DNA from: an uncultured beta proteobacterium | GTDB taxonomy: Bacteria > Pseudomonadota > Gammaproteobacteria > Burkholderiales > Burkholderiaceae_C | Assembly: GCA_903844215.1 (NCBI GenBank) | Contig: CAIMSP010000018.1 | Location: forward strand, 1-36,863 | Direction: 5' to 3' | Length of the DNA: 36,863 bases | Shown here: positions 19,426-27,138 of the stretch, piece by piece | Layout: each line of letters starts with the position of its first letter | Numbering within the stretch: the first letter of the stretch is position 1 | The notes under the pieces: model-generated | Told to the model about the DNA's origin: nothing | Database searches by the model: none | What the model saw: the letters and a program-made list of their open reading frames with translations, nothing else | Made by a program: the position numbers and the translations under genes

Positions 19426-19468
19426 AAAAAAGGGCGTCCCCGCCGTGCTGGCGGGGACGCCCTTTTTT
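19426..19468. terminator. Bidirectional intrinsic terminator between hutH and the isocitrate dehydrogenase gene
   Basis: A perfect 19-bp stem (19426-19444 with 19450-19468) and a 5-nt loop gtgct, with A-rich and T-rich ends, give a GC stem plus U-run on either strand. It ends hutUH rightward and the dehydrogenase gene leftward. Confidence 0.93.
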
Positions 19469-19480
19469 TGTTGATCCGAC

Positions 19481-20512
19481 TTAGCTGTTGGCGATGCGGC
19501 TCACCAAGGCCTTGGTGAACTCGGCCGTGCCGGCCTTGCCACCGAGGTCGCCGGTGCGCACCTGGTCGAGGTTGAGCGTCTCGTCGATGCCGCGGCGCAG
19601 GCGCGTGGCCAGCACCGGCAGCTTGCAGTGGTCCAGCATCATGGCCGAGGCCAGCATGATGGCGATCGGATTGGCAATGCCCTTGCCGGCGATGTCCGGC
19701 GCCGAGCCATGGACCGCCTCGAAGATTGCGGCATCAGCGCCGATGTTCGCGCCCGGCGTCATGCCCAGGCCGCCCACCAGACCGGCCACCAGGTCGGACA
19801 GAATGTCGCCGAACAGGTTGGTCGTGACCAGCATGTCGAACTGCCAGGGGTTGAGCACCAGCTTCATCGCGCAGGCGTCGATGATCACGCTATCGAGCTC
19901 AAACTTTCCCTTGTACTTGCGCTCGTACAGCTCCAGGCCGGTCTCCAGGAAGATGCCGGTCAGCGCCTTCATGATGTTGGCCTTGTGCACGATCGTGACC
20001 TTCTTGCGGCCCGTGGCGATGGCCTGCTCAAAGGCGAATTCCAACAAACGGCGGCTGCCGGCGCGGGTGTTGATGCCGGTGGCCATGGCCACGGCGTGCG
20101 GGTCGCCGTCGATCGGGATATAGGCCTCGTGCCCGATGTACAAGCCCTCGAGATTTTCCCGCACCACCACCAGATCGATCTTGTCGAAGCGTCCGCCCGG
20201 GATGATGGTGAGCGCGGGGCGCAGATTGGCGTAGAGCTGGAATTCTTCGCGCAAGCGCACGTTGGACGAGCGGTAACCGCCACCCGACGGGGTCTCCAGC
20301 GGACCCTTGAGCGCGAGGCGCGTGCGCCGGATGCTGTCCAGCGTGGCCTGGGGCAGCGGGTCGCCCGATGCCGTCACGCCGCCCATGCCGGCGATCTGTC
20401 GATCCCAGACGAAGGGCGCCTTCAGCGCCTCCAGTGCCGCCAGCGTGGCGTCAACGATTTCGGGGCCGATGCCGTCGCCGGCAATCAGGGTGGCAGGAAT
20501 GGGGGTCAACAT
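19481..20512 (-). CDS. Isocitrate dehydrogenase, probably NAD-dependent
   Basis: This 343-residue member of the isocitrate/isopropylmalate dehydrogenase family would oxidise isocitrate to 2-oxoglutarate and CO2. Substrate class is read from residues 82-88, SSNVRLR, which fit the SxNxxLR isocitrate signature rather than the glutamate-containing LeuB pattern. Cofactor choice is read from HGSAPDIAGKGIANP: Asp-Ile stands where NADP enzymes have Lys-Tyr, so NAD+ is expected. The metal-binding NLFGDILSDLVAGLVGGLG is intact. The length and LYANLRP stretch resemble mitochondrial-type IDH. A homoisocitrate or tartrate dehydrogenase is less likely. It is not part of the hut unit: a terminator separates them and it runs in the opposite direction. 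Confidence 0.85.
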   Translation of the reverse strand: MLTPIPATLIAGDGIGPEIVDATLAALEALKAPFVWDRQIAGMGGVTASGDPLPQATLDSIRRTRLALKGPLETPSGGGYRSSNVRLREEFQLYANLRPALTIIPGGRFDKIDLVVVRENLEGLYIGHEAYIPIDGDPHAVAMATGINTRAGSRRLLEFAFEQAIATGRKKVTIVHKANIMKALTGIFLETGLELYERKYKGKFELDSVIIDACAMKLVLNPWQFDMLVTTNLFGDILSDLVAGLVGGLGMTPGANIGADAAIFEAVHGSAPDIAGKGIANPIAIMLASAMMLDHCKLPVLATRLRRGIDETLNLDQVRTGDLGGKAGTAEFTKALVSRIANS

Positions 20513-20738
20513 GTTCGGAAGGCTCGCTGAAGGGGAAGGCGGCGAGCTTAGCAGTCCAGGCTTGCATCAAGCTGAAAGTGCGCCGGCCAGCGGCGCGCCG
20601 GTTCAAGGGGGCGTCAGCCGCTGGTGCGGCAGCAGAAGGCACCCGCGTCGCGCCCACGCCCAACGTCCGACAGGCTGGTAGAGCGGACTTGTCGCCGGGG
20701 CGCAGCAGCAGCGACTGCGAGCAACGACAATCGATCGC

Positions 20739-21740
20739 ATGAGTTCACTGAAAAACATCTCCCTGTCCATGCTCGACCTGGTCTGCGTGCGCGAGGGCGG
20801 CAGCGTGGCCGATGCGCTGGCGATCTGCCTGCGCACCGCGCAGCACGCCGAAAGCCTGGGCTTTACGCGCTACTGGTTGGCCGAACACCACAACATGCCG
20901 GGGATTGCGAGCTCCGCCACCGCCGTGCTGGTGGGCCATGTGGCGGGCGGAACGAAGACGATCCGCGTCGGTTCAGGCGGCGTGATGCTGCCCAACCACG
21001 CGCCGCTGGTCGTGGCCGAAGCCTTCGGCACGCTGGCCGAGCTGTATCCGGGCCGCATCGATCTGGGGCTGGGCCGCGCGCCCGGCACCGACGCCTTGAC
21101 CATGCGCGCGCTGCGCCGCGATCGGGTCGAGACCGAAGAGGATTTCCCGCGCGACGTGGCCGAGCTGCAGCGTCTGCTGGGGCCGGCGCAGCCGGGGCAG
21201 CGCCTCGTGGCCAATCCGGGGGCGGGCACGAACGTGCCGATCTGGCTGCTGGGATCGAGCCTGTTTTCGGCCCAGCTCGCGGCCGAGCGCGGTCTGCCCT
21301 ACGCCTTCGCCTCGCACTTTGCGCCGCGCCTGCTGCTGCAGGCGATCGACCTGTACCGCCGCTTGTTTCAACCCTCGGCCACGCTGGCCCAGCCCTACGT
21401 GATCATCGGTGTGCCGCTGATCGCCGCCGCCAGCGACGAAGAGGCCGACTTTCTGGCCAGCAGCACCTACCAGCGCGTGCTCGGCATCCTCACCGGCGCG
21501 CGCCGTGGCCTGGCGCCCCCGGTGGAGCATTTCATGGCGCAGTTGGCGCCCCGGGAGCGTGCGGCCATCGAAGACTTTCTGGGCGCCGCCGTGGTCGGTG
21601 GCCCGGCCAGGGTGCGCGCCGGCTTGAACGCGCTGACGCAGGCGACGCAGGCCGACGAGCTGATGCTGGTGTGCGACATCTTCGATCCCGCCTTGAGGCT
21701 GCGTTCGCTGGAGATCGCCGCTGCGGCCTGCGCCGGCTGA
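20739..21740 (+). CDS. LLM-class flavin-dependent oxidoreductase (luciferase-like)
   Basis: This 333-residue single-domain flavin monooxygenase is of the bacterial-luciferase-like superfamily, close to the YhbW/MsnO8 type. The TIM-barrel landmarks are [22 protein letters not shown] at residues 34-55, [44 protein letters not shown] at 76-120, and the phosphate-binding IWLLGSS region. It should use reduced FMN with oxygen, but the substrate cannot be told from sequence. No strong ribosome-binding site precedes ATG 20739. It is followed 46 bp later by an Old Yellow Enzyme gene on the same strand. The 226 bp upstream, shared with the divergent dehydrogenase gene, show no clear promoter. Confidence 0.88.
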   Translation: MSSLKNISLSMLDLVCVREGGSVADALAICLRTAQHAESLGFTRYWLAEHHNMPGIASSATAVLVGHVAGGTKTIRVGSGGVMLPNHAPLVVAEAFGTLAELYPGRIDLGLGRAPGTDALTMRALRRDRVETEEDFPRDVAELQRLLGPAQPGQRLVANPGAGTNVPIWLLGSSLFSAQLAAERGLPYAFASHFAPRLLLQAIDLYRRLFQPSATLAQPYVIIGVPLIAAASDEEADFLASSTYQRVLGILTGARRGLAPPVEHFMAQLAPRERAAIEDFLGAAVVGGPARVRAGLNALTQATQADELMLVCDIFDPALRLRSLEIAAAACAG

Positions 21741-21786
21741 TTTCGACCCCCATCCCGACCGCCTGCCGTCCCATCAAGGAAACACC

Positions 21787-22899
21787 ATGAGCCCACTCTT
21801 TTCGCCCTTCACCCTGGGACCGTTGACACTGAAGAACCGCATCGTGATCGCGCCCATGTGCCAGTACTCGGCCGTGGACGGCGAGGCCACGGATTGGCAT
21901 CTGATGCACCTGGGGAATCTGGCGCTGTCAGGCGCGGCGCTGCTCACCATCGAAGCCACGGCGGTCGAACCCGAGGGGCGGATTTCCGCTGGCGACCTGG
22001 GGCTGTGGTCGGATCAGACCGAGCGCGCGCTGTCCCGCGTGTTGCGCTCGGTGCGGCGCCATTCGGACATGCCGATCGCCATCCAGTTGGCCCACGCCGG
22101 GCGCAAGGCCTCCAGCCACGTGCCCTGGGAGGGCGCACAGTTGCAGACGGTGGAGCAGGGTGGCTGGTGGCCCATGGCGCCCTCGGCCAGCGCCTACAGC
22201 CCGGCCGAGCCGGCGCCACGCGCCATGACCGAGCTGGACCTGGAGCGCGTGACCCAGGCCTTTGCCAACGCGGCCGTGCGCGCGCATCGGCTGGGCCTGG
22301 ACGCGATCGAAATCCACGCCGCGCACGGCTACTTGCTGCACGAGTTTCTCTCGCCGCTGTCCAACGAACGCTGCGACGCCTACGGCGGCGCGCTGGCAAA
22401 CCGCATGCGTTTCCCGCTGCAGGTGTTTGACGCCGTGCGCGCCGCCGTTCCCGCCAGCATGGCCGTGGGCGTGCGCGTGTCGGCCACCGACTGGGTGGAG
22501 GCCGGCTGGGAGGTCGAGCAGACCGTGGCCTTGGCCCAGGCCCTGCGCGCGCGCGGCTGCGACTTCATCCACGTCTCCAGCGGCGGCCTGTCGCCGTTGC
22601 AAAAGATCGCGCTCGGCCCGAACTACCAGGTGGCGCTGGCCGAGCGTGTGCGCCAAGGCAGCGGACTGGCGACGATCGCGGTCGGCTTGATCACCGAAGC
22701 CGAACAGGCCGAGGCCATCATCGCCCAGGGTCAGGCCGACCTGGTGGCGCTGGGGCGGGCCATGCTGTTTGATCCGCGCTGGCCCTGGCATGCGGCGGCC
22801 AAGCTGGGCGCGCAGGTGCAGGCGCCGCCGCAGTACTGGCGTTCCCAACCGCGTGGCATGAGCGCGCTGTTTGGCGACGTGGTGATGGGGCAGCGCTGA
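21787..22899 (+). CDS. Old Yellow Enzyme family NADH:flavin oxidoreductase (YqjM/XenA-like)
   Basis: This 370-residue FMN ene-reductase belongs to the thermophilic-like OYE class. Cys25 and Tyr27 in APMCQYSAV are the flavin-tuning pair of YqjM and XenA. His177 and His180 in EIHAAHGYLLHEFLSPLSN are the substrate-anchoring histidines. The flavin-binding QLAHAGRKAS and the C-terminal ADLVALGRAMLFDPRWPW are also present. Such enzymes reduce activated C=C bonds of enones or nitro compounds with NAD(P)H; the natural substrate here is unknown. AAGGA sits 6 bp before the ATG. Pairing with a luciferase-like monooxygenase suggests a shared detoxification or catabolic job, but that is inference. Its stop is only 8 bp from that of the convergent cbpM. 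Confidence 0.92.
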   Translation: MSPLFSPFTLGPLTLKNRIVIAPMCQYSAVDGEATDWHLMHLGNLALSGAALLTIEATAVEPEGRISAGDLGLWSDQTERALSRVLRSVRRHSDMPIAIQLAHAGRKASSHVPWEGAQLQTVEQGGWWPMAPSASAYSPAEPAPRAMTELDLERVTQAFANAAVRAHRLGLDAIEIHAAHGYLLHEFLSPLSNERCDAYGGALANRMRFPLQVFDAVRAAVPASMAVGVRVSATDWVEAGWEVEQTVALAQALRARGCDFIHVSSGGLSPLQKIALGPNYQVALAERVRQGSGLATIAVGLITEAEQAEAIIAQGQADLVALGRAMLFDPRWPWHAAAKLGAQVQAPPQYWRSQPRGMSALFGDVVMGQR

Positions 22900-22907
22900 C
22901 TTTGAAG

Positions 22908-23231
22908 TCAATCCGTCCGCGCTGAGGCCGCCAGGCGGCGCCGCAATTCGTTCACTTCCTCGAGCAACTGCAGCGCCAGCGCGGCCCCCGCCAGGTTCAC
23001 GCCCAGGTCGCGCTGCAGGCGCAGTGCGATGCGGGCACGTTCCAGATGCGCTCCGCTGAAGCGCCAGTGGTTGGGGTCTGGCCCTGGCGGCGGGACGATG
23101 CCCTCGTCCACCAGCTCCAGGATGAATTCGGGCGCTGTGGCGCAGGCGCGGCAGAGTTCGTCCAAGCTGAGCGTGGCATGCTCGTCCAGCAGTTGCACGT
23201 TGATCAGACTCGTCACGGTGATGCGGTTCAT
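22908..23231 (-). CDS. cbpM: CbpM, modulator of the CbpA co-chaperone
   Basis: This 107-residue MerR-HTH-like protein of the CbpM family (DELCRACATAPEFILELVDEGIVPPPG, then FSGAHLERARIALRLQRDLGVNLAGAALALQLLEEVNELRRRL) has a coiled-coil-like C-terminus. In E. coli, CbpM binds the J-domain of CbpA and blocks its action on DnaK. The start overlaps the cbpA stop by 4 bp (ATGA), the normal cbpA-cbpM arrangement, so regulator and target are co-translated. Confidence 0.9.
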   Translation of the reverse strand: MNRITVTSLINVQLLDEHATLSLDELCRACATAPEFILELVDEGIVPPPGPDPNHWRFSGAHLERARIALRLQRDLGVNLAGAALALQLLEEVNELRRRLAASARTD

Positions 23232-24184
23232 GCGGACACTCCCAGGTGGGCGCGGGGTTGGAAGTCTTGAAATTGGGCGGCGAGCTCGCTGTAGGCGGCT
23301 TGTTGCGCTGGCGTGGCGGCCGCAGGCAAAACGATTTGCAGCACGAAGTAGAAGTCGCCGGGCGTGGCCGCCGGAAGTCCCCGGCCTTTCAAGCGCAGCT
23401 TGCGCCCGGCCTTGGAGTTCGGCGCGATCGTCAAGGACACGGTGCCGGTCGGCGTGGGCACTTCGATCTCGGCACCGAGCGCGGCTTCCCAGGGCGCCAC
23501 CGGCAGCTCCAGGTAAACATCGTGCCGCTCCACGCGGTAGTGCGCATGGGGCAGGAATTCGACCTCCAGATAGAGGTCGCCCGGCGCGCCTTCGCCGATG
23601 CCGGCGCCGCCCTGGCCGGCCAGTCGGATCTGCTGCCCGGCGCGCACGCCGCGCGGCAGCTTGAAGCTCACCTTGTGCTCGCGCACGCCGACCTGGCCCC
23701 GGGCATCGACTTGCGGCACGCGCAGCGTGATCTCGCGCTGCGGCCCCTCGTAGGCGTCTTCCAGCGCGATCTGAATCTTGGCATGGTGGTCCTCGCCCTG
23801 AGCCTGGAACGCGCGCTGGCTGCGCGTGCGCGTGCCGCCTTGCGCGCGCCCGAACAGCGAATCGAAGAAGTCGCTGAACTGCGCCGCCTCGGCCTGGCTG
23901 AAACCCCCGCCCGCCTGCTCGGAGCGCGTGCCCCAGTCGGGCGGGGGCTGAAAGTCTTGCCCGGACTTCCAGTTGGCGCCGAGCTGGTCGTAGGCGGCGC
24001 GCTTTTGTGGGTCCTTCAGCACCGCATAAGCCTCGCCGATTTCCTTGAATCGAAGCTCGGCGTCCTGGGCCTTGTTCACGTCCGGGTGGTGCTTTCGCGC
24101 CAGTTGCCGGTAGGCGCGTTTGATCTGCTCGCTGCTGGCGTCACGCGCCAGGCCCATGACCTCGTAGTAGTCCTTGAATTGCAT
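23228..24184 (-). CDS. cbpA: CbpA-type DnaJ co-chaperone
   Basis: This 318-residue class B J-protein has an N-terminal J-domain (residues 4-70) with the HPD triad at 33-35, a Gly/Phe linker (about 85-115, GGGFSQAEAAQFSDFFDSLFG) and two C-terminal beta-sandwich substrate domains (from about 130). It has no Cys-rich zinc finger, which separates it from DnaJ proper. It would stimulate DnaK ATPase and, in E. coli, also binds curved DNA. ATG 24184 is used; the TTG one codon upstream is less likely. A purine-rich GGGGGA and an AGGA lie just before. The 128 bp between this gene and the hydrolase gene show nothing recognisable. Confidence 0.92.
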   Translation of the reverse strand: MQFKDYYEVMGLARDASSEQIKRAYRQLARKHHPDVNKAQDAELRFKEIGEAYAVLKDPQKRAAYDQLGANWKSGQDFQPPPDWGTRSEQAGGGFSQAEAAQFSDFFDSLFGRAQGGTRTRSQRAFQAQGEDHHAKIQIALEDAYEGPQREITLRVPQVDARGQVGVREHKVSFKLPRGVRAGQQIRLAGQGGAGIGEGAPGDLYLEVEFLPHAHYRVERHDVYLELPVAPWEAALGAEIEVPTPTGTVSLTIAPNSKAGRKLRLKGRGLPAATPGDFYFVLQIVLPAAATPAQQAAYSELAAQFQDFQPRAHLGVSA

Positions 24185-24312
24185 CAATCCCCCGTTTCCT
24201 GCTGGCCGTGCTGCAGACTGCAGCGCGGGCCAACTGAGGTTGCGGCGGGTTCAGGGCCGATGTGCGAAATCTACACTTGTTTGCTCGCGCCAGGCTGCGC
24301 CAGATCAGCAAA

Positions 24313-25113
24313 TCAGGCCAGAGACCGGATCGCCGCGTCGATGGCCGCAGCGCTTGCCAGCGGTTGCTCCATCGGAAACAAATGCGAACCGGGCAACAGC
24401 GTGATGCGCTCCCCGGCCAGGCGGCGGGTCATGCTCATGCCCACCTGTTTCATTTCGGCCGATGCCGTGCCACCGATAAAGGCCGCAGGACAGCGCAGCG
24501 GGTGGCGGCGCAGCAAGCGGTCCAGGTTGTGCGGCAGCGTGTTGTAGATCGCGGTCTCGACGGCGGGGTCAAAGCTCAGGCTGCGTTGCCCGTCCTCGTC
24601 ATGCATGGCGTGCGCGACGTAGTCGTGCAGCACCTGCGGGTCCCAGGCGGCAAAGGCCTTCTTGCGCTGGAAATGCGCCAGCGCTTCGGCTTCGCTGGGC
24701 CAATGCCGCCGCCGCCTGCGGCTCACGGCGCCGGGCGACAGGGAGCCCACCATGCCGCTGTGTTTCGCCAGCGCCAGCATCTGGGCGCGCCAGCCGCCCA
24801 GCACCGGTGAGTCGAGCAACACCAGGCCGCGCGCCAGCTCCGGGCGGCGCGCCGCGAGCATGAGGCTGAGGAAGCCGCCCAGCGAATGCCCCACGAGATA
24901 GGTGGGCGTGCCGTGGGCCGCGACCTCGGCCTGCACGAACTCCGCCAGTTGCTGCACCAGGTGCGGCCAATTGCTGGTGACGGGAAAGCGCGGGTCGTGC
25001 CCGAATTTTTCAATCGCCCGCACCGTGTAGCCGCGCGCGCGCAGACTGCGAAACAGCACGCCATAGGTGCTGGCGGGAAAGCTGTTGCCGTGGGAAAAAA
25101 CGATGAGAGGCAT
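24313..25113 (-). CDS. Alpha/beta hydrolase
   Basis: This 266-residue alpha/beta-hydrolase-fold protein has the oxyanion-hole strand VFSHGNSFPAS near the N-terminus, the nucleophile elbow GHSLGG with Ser77, and a C-terminal His in LLPGSHLFPME. Together these give a plausible Ser-Asp-His triad, though the Asp is not certain. No signal peptide is seen, so it is probably cytoplasmic. It follows the Anbu gene by 45 bp on the same strand. Esterase, lactonase and C-C hydrolase are all possible; substrate unknown. Confidence 0.85.
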   Translation of the reverse strand: MPLIVFSHGNSFPASTYGVLFRSLRARGYTVRAIEKFGHDPRFPVTSNWPHLVQQLAEFVQAEVAAHGTPTYLVGHSLGGFLSLMLAARRPELARGLVLLDSPVLGGWRAQMLALAKHSGMVGSLSPGAVSRRRRRHWPSEAEALAHFQRKKAFAAWDPQVLHDYVAHAMHDEDGQRSLSFDPAVETAIYNTLPHNLDRLLRRHPLRCPAAFIGGTASAEMKQVGMSMTRRLAGERITLLPGSHLFPMEQPLASAAAIDAAIRSLA

Positions 25114-25158
25114 TCGAGGGTCAGTTGATGAGAATGTGTGGGTCTGTCGCGCAAGGTC

Positions 25159-25986
25159 TCAGATTAACTTCTCGTCGGGGGTGGTGATCTTCTTCAACAC
25201 CTTGCTGCGCCCCGAGCTGGCCTTGAGCGGGATCTCAGTGTGGGCGCCGTCCCAGACCGGGTCTTCGATGCTGTCGAACACCTGGCGCAGCTTCACGCCC
25301 CAGGTCGCGTGCAGCATGCGAAAGTAGGGGTTGTCCTCGTCGATGCAGACGATCTTGTCGGTGCGGAACTGATCGGCCTCGTACACCACCAGGTCCAGCG
25401 GCAGGCCCACCGACAGGTTGGATTTGAGCGTCGAGTCCATCGACACCAGCGCGCATTTGGCGGCTTCGTCCAACGGTGTGTCGGGTGTGATGACGCGGTC
25501 CAGCACGGGCTTGCCGTACTTGGATTCGCCAACCTGGAAATACGGCGTCTCGGGCGTGGCCTCGATGAAATTGCCGGCTGAATAGACCTGGAACAAGCGC
25601 ATGCCTTCGCCCTTGATCTGACCGCCAAAAATCAGCGACACGTTGAACTCCACGCCGGCCGCCTTGAGTGAAACGCCGTCGCGTTCGTACACGTGGCGGA
25701 TGGCCGAGCCCAGCACCCGCGCCGCGTCGAACATGCTCTTGGCGTTCCAGATCGTGATCGGCTCGGAGTCGGGGTGCTCCTTGAGTTGCTCCACCTGCAG
25801 GATCTCGCGCACCGACTGGGACACGCTCAGGTTGCCTGCCGACAGCAGCACCATGAAGCGGTCATCCGGCTTTTCATAGACGATCATCTTGCGAAAGGTG
25901 TTGATCTGATCGAGTCCGGCGTTGGTGCGTGAGTCGGACAGGAAGACCAGTCCGGCATGGAGTTTGATGGCGACGCAGTAGGTCAT
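25159..25986 (-). CDS. Anbu, proteasome-like (HslV-related) peptidase
   Basis: This 275-residue Ntn-hydrolase is of the Anbu (ancestral beta subunit / bacterial proteasome homologue) family. After removal of Met1 the chain starts TYCVAIK, putting Thr1 as nucleophile; Asp17 in SDSRTNAG and Lys32 in FRKM sit where proteasome beta subunits have Asp17 and Lys33. The remainder (SAGNLSVSQSVREIL, LIFGGQIKGE, ALVSMDSTLKSNLSVGLPLDLVVY) is typical of the family. Anbu forms open-ring or helical assemblies and its substrates are unclear. In many genomes it sits with an alpha-E protein, an ATP-grasp protein and a transglutaminase-like gene; only an unrelated-looking transglutaminase (TgpA type) is close here. 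It begins 51 bp after mltB and could share its transcript. Confidence 0.9.
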   Translation of the reverse strand: MTYCVAIKLHAGLVFLSDSRTNAGLDQINTFRKMIVYEKPDDRFMVLLSAGNLSVSQSVREILQVEQLKEHPDSEPITIWNAKSMFDAARVLGSAIRHVYERDGVSLKAAGVEFNVSLIFGGQIKGEGMRLFQVYSAGNFIEATPETPYFQVGESKYGKPVLDRVITPDTPLDEAAKCALVSMDSTLKSNLSVGLPLDLVVYEADQFRTDKIVCIDEDNPYFRMLHATWGVKLRQVFDSIEDPVWDGAHTEIPLKASSGRSKVLKKITTPDEKLI

Positions 25987-26037
25987 GGCTTGAAGTAAGA
26001 GTGGGTTGGGCTTGATGGTACTTTGATTTTTTTCGCC

Positions 26038-27138
26038 TCAGGGGCTTCGCGCTGCGGCCACGGCGCGGCCGAGCTCAAGCACCGCCATGGCGTAGTAGCT
26101 GCTCCAGTTGTAGCGCGTGATGGCGTAGAAGTTTTCCGTTCCCGCCACATAGCTCGGGGCGTTGCCGTCCAGCGCCGCGTCGCCGTTTTGCAACTCGATC
26201 AGCGCCAGCGGGCCGCTGTGCTGCAGCGCCGCGTCTTCGAGCACGGCGCCCAAGGCCCGAAAGCGGGCAAGGCTGAAGCTGGGCAGGATGTCGGGCGCGA
26301 GCAGCGCGTCCAGGTCCAGCGTGGCCGCATCGAAATGCACCGGGTAGGTCGCCACCATGCCGCCCTTCCAGTTGAACGCCTTGAAGTAATTCGCCACCGA
26401 GCCGATGGCGTCCACCGGGCTGTGGATCAAATCGATGGCTCCATCGCCGTCGAAATCCACGGCGTATAGAAGCCAGCTCGAGGGCATGAATTGGGCCCAC
26501 CCCATGGCGCCGGCATAGCTGCCTTTCTCCGCCCGCGGATCGGTGCCGGCGCGCCGGTTCAACAGCAAGAACTGCTCCAGCTCGGACTTGAAATAGGCGC
26601 TGCGTTCGGCCGCGCGCGGATGCGCCAGGGGAAAATCAAAGGCCAGCGTGGCGAGCGCGTCGAGCACGCGATAGCTGCCGGTTTGCTGGCCGTAAAAAGT
26701 TTCCACACCGATGATGCCGACGATGATTTCGGCGGGAACGCCATAGACGCTTTCGGCCCGCTCCAGCGCTTGCGCATGGGTCTGCCAGAAATTCACGCCA
26801 GCCTGGATGCGCAGCGGTTCGATGAAGCGTTCGCGGTAGGCGCGCCAGTTCTTCGCCACCCCGCGCGGCGGCGGCGCCATCAGCCGCACGACCGAAGGAA
26901 TGTAGTGCGCTTGGCCGACGATCTTGCGCACCCAGCGCGCATCCAGGTCGCGTCGGCGTGCCATGTCGGCGACTTGGGCCATCACGTCGGCGCGCTTGGC
27001 GTAGGCCGGCCCGCTGATCACCGCGACGCGGGCCGCCGCCTTCTTGCGGGTGGCGCCCGAGGCCGCGTGGCCGGGGCTGCACAAGGCGCAGCTCAGCGCC
27101 AGCAGCAGGACACAGCGAAGTGAGGACAAATAATTCAT
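26038..27138 (-). CDS. mltB: MltB-family lytic murein transglycosylase
   Basis: This 366-residue periplasmic enzyme would cleave the MurNAc-GlcNAc bond of peptidoglycan to leave 1,6-anhydro ends. An N-terminal signal sequence (LRCVLLLALSCALCSPGHAA) is followed by the catalytic domain. The general acid is Glu146 in GIIGVETFYGQQTG, and GAMGWAQFMPSSW and DFDGDGAIDL are signature stretches; the latter resembles an EF-hand loop. The start at ATG 27138 overlaps the tgpA stop as ATGA. In-frame ATG 27165 lies inside tgpA and would spoil the signal peptide. A Cys within the signal region (CALCS) hints at, but does not prove, lipidation. Confidence 0.92.
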   Translation of the reverse strand: MNYLSSLRCVLLLALSCALCSPGHAASGATRKKAAARVAVISGPAYAKRADVMAQVADMARRRDLDARWVRKIVGQAHYIPSVVRLMAPPPRGVAKNWRAYRERFIEPLRIQAGVNFWQTHAQALERAESVYGVPAEIIVGIIGVETFYGQQTGSYRVLDALATLAFDFPLAHPRAAERSAYFKSELEQFLLLNRRAGTDPRAEKGSYAGAMGWAQFMPSSWLLYAVDFDGDGAIDLIHSPVDAIGSVANYFKAFNWKGGMVATYPVHFDAATLDLDALLAPDILPSFSLARFRALGAVLEDAALQHSGPLALIELQNGDAALDGNAPSYVAGTENFYAITRYNWSSYYAMAVLELGRAVAAARSP

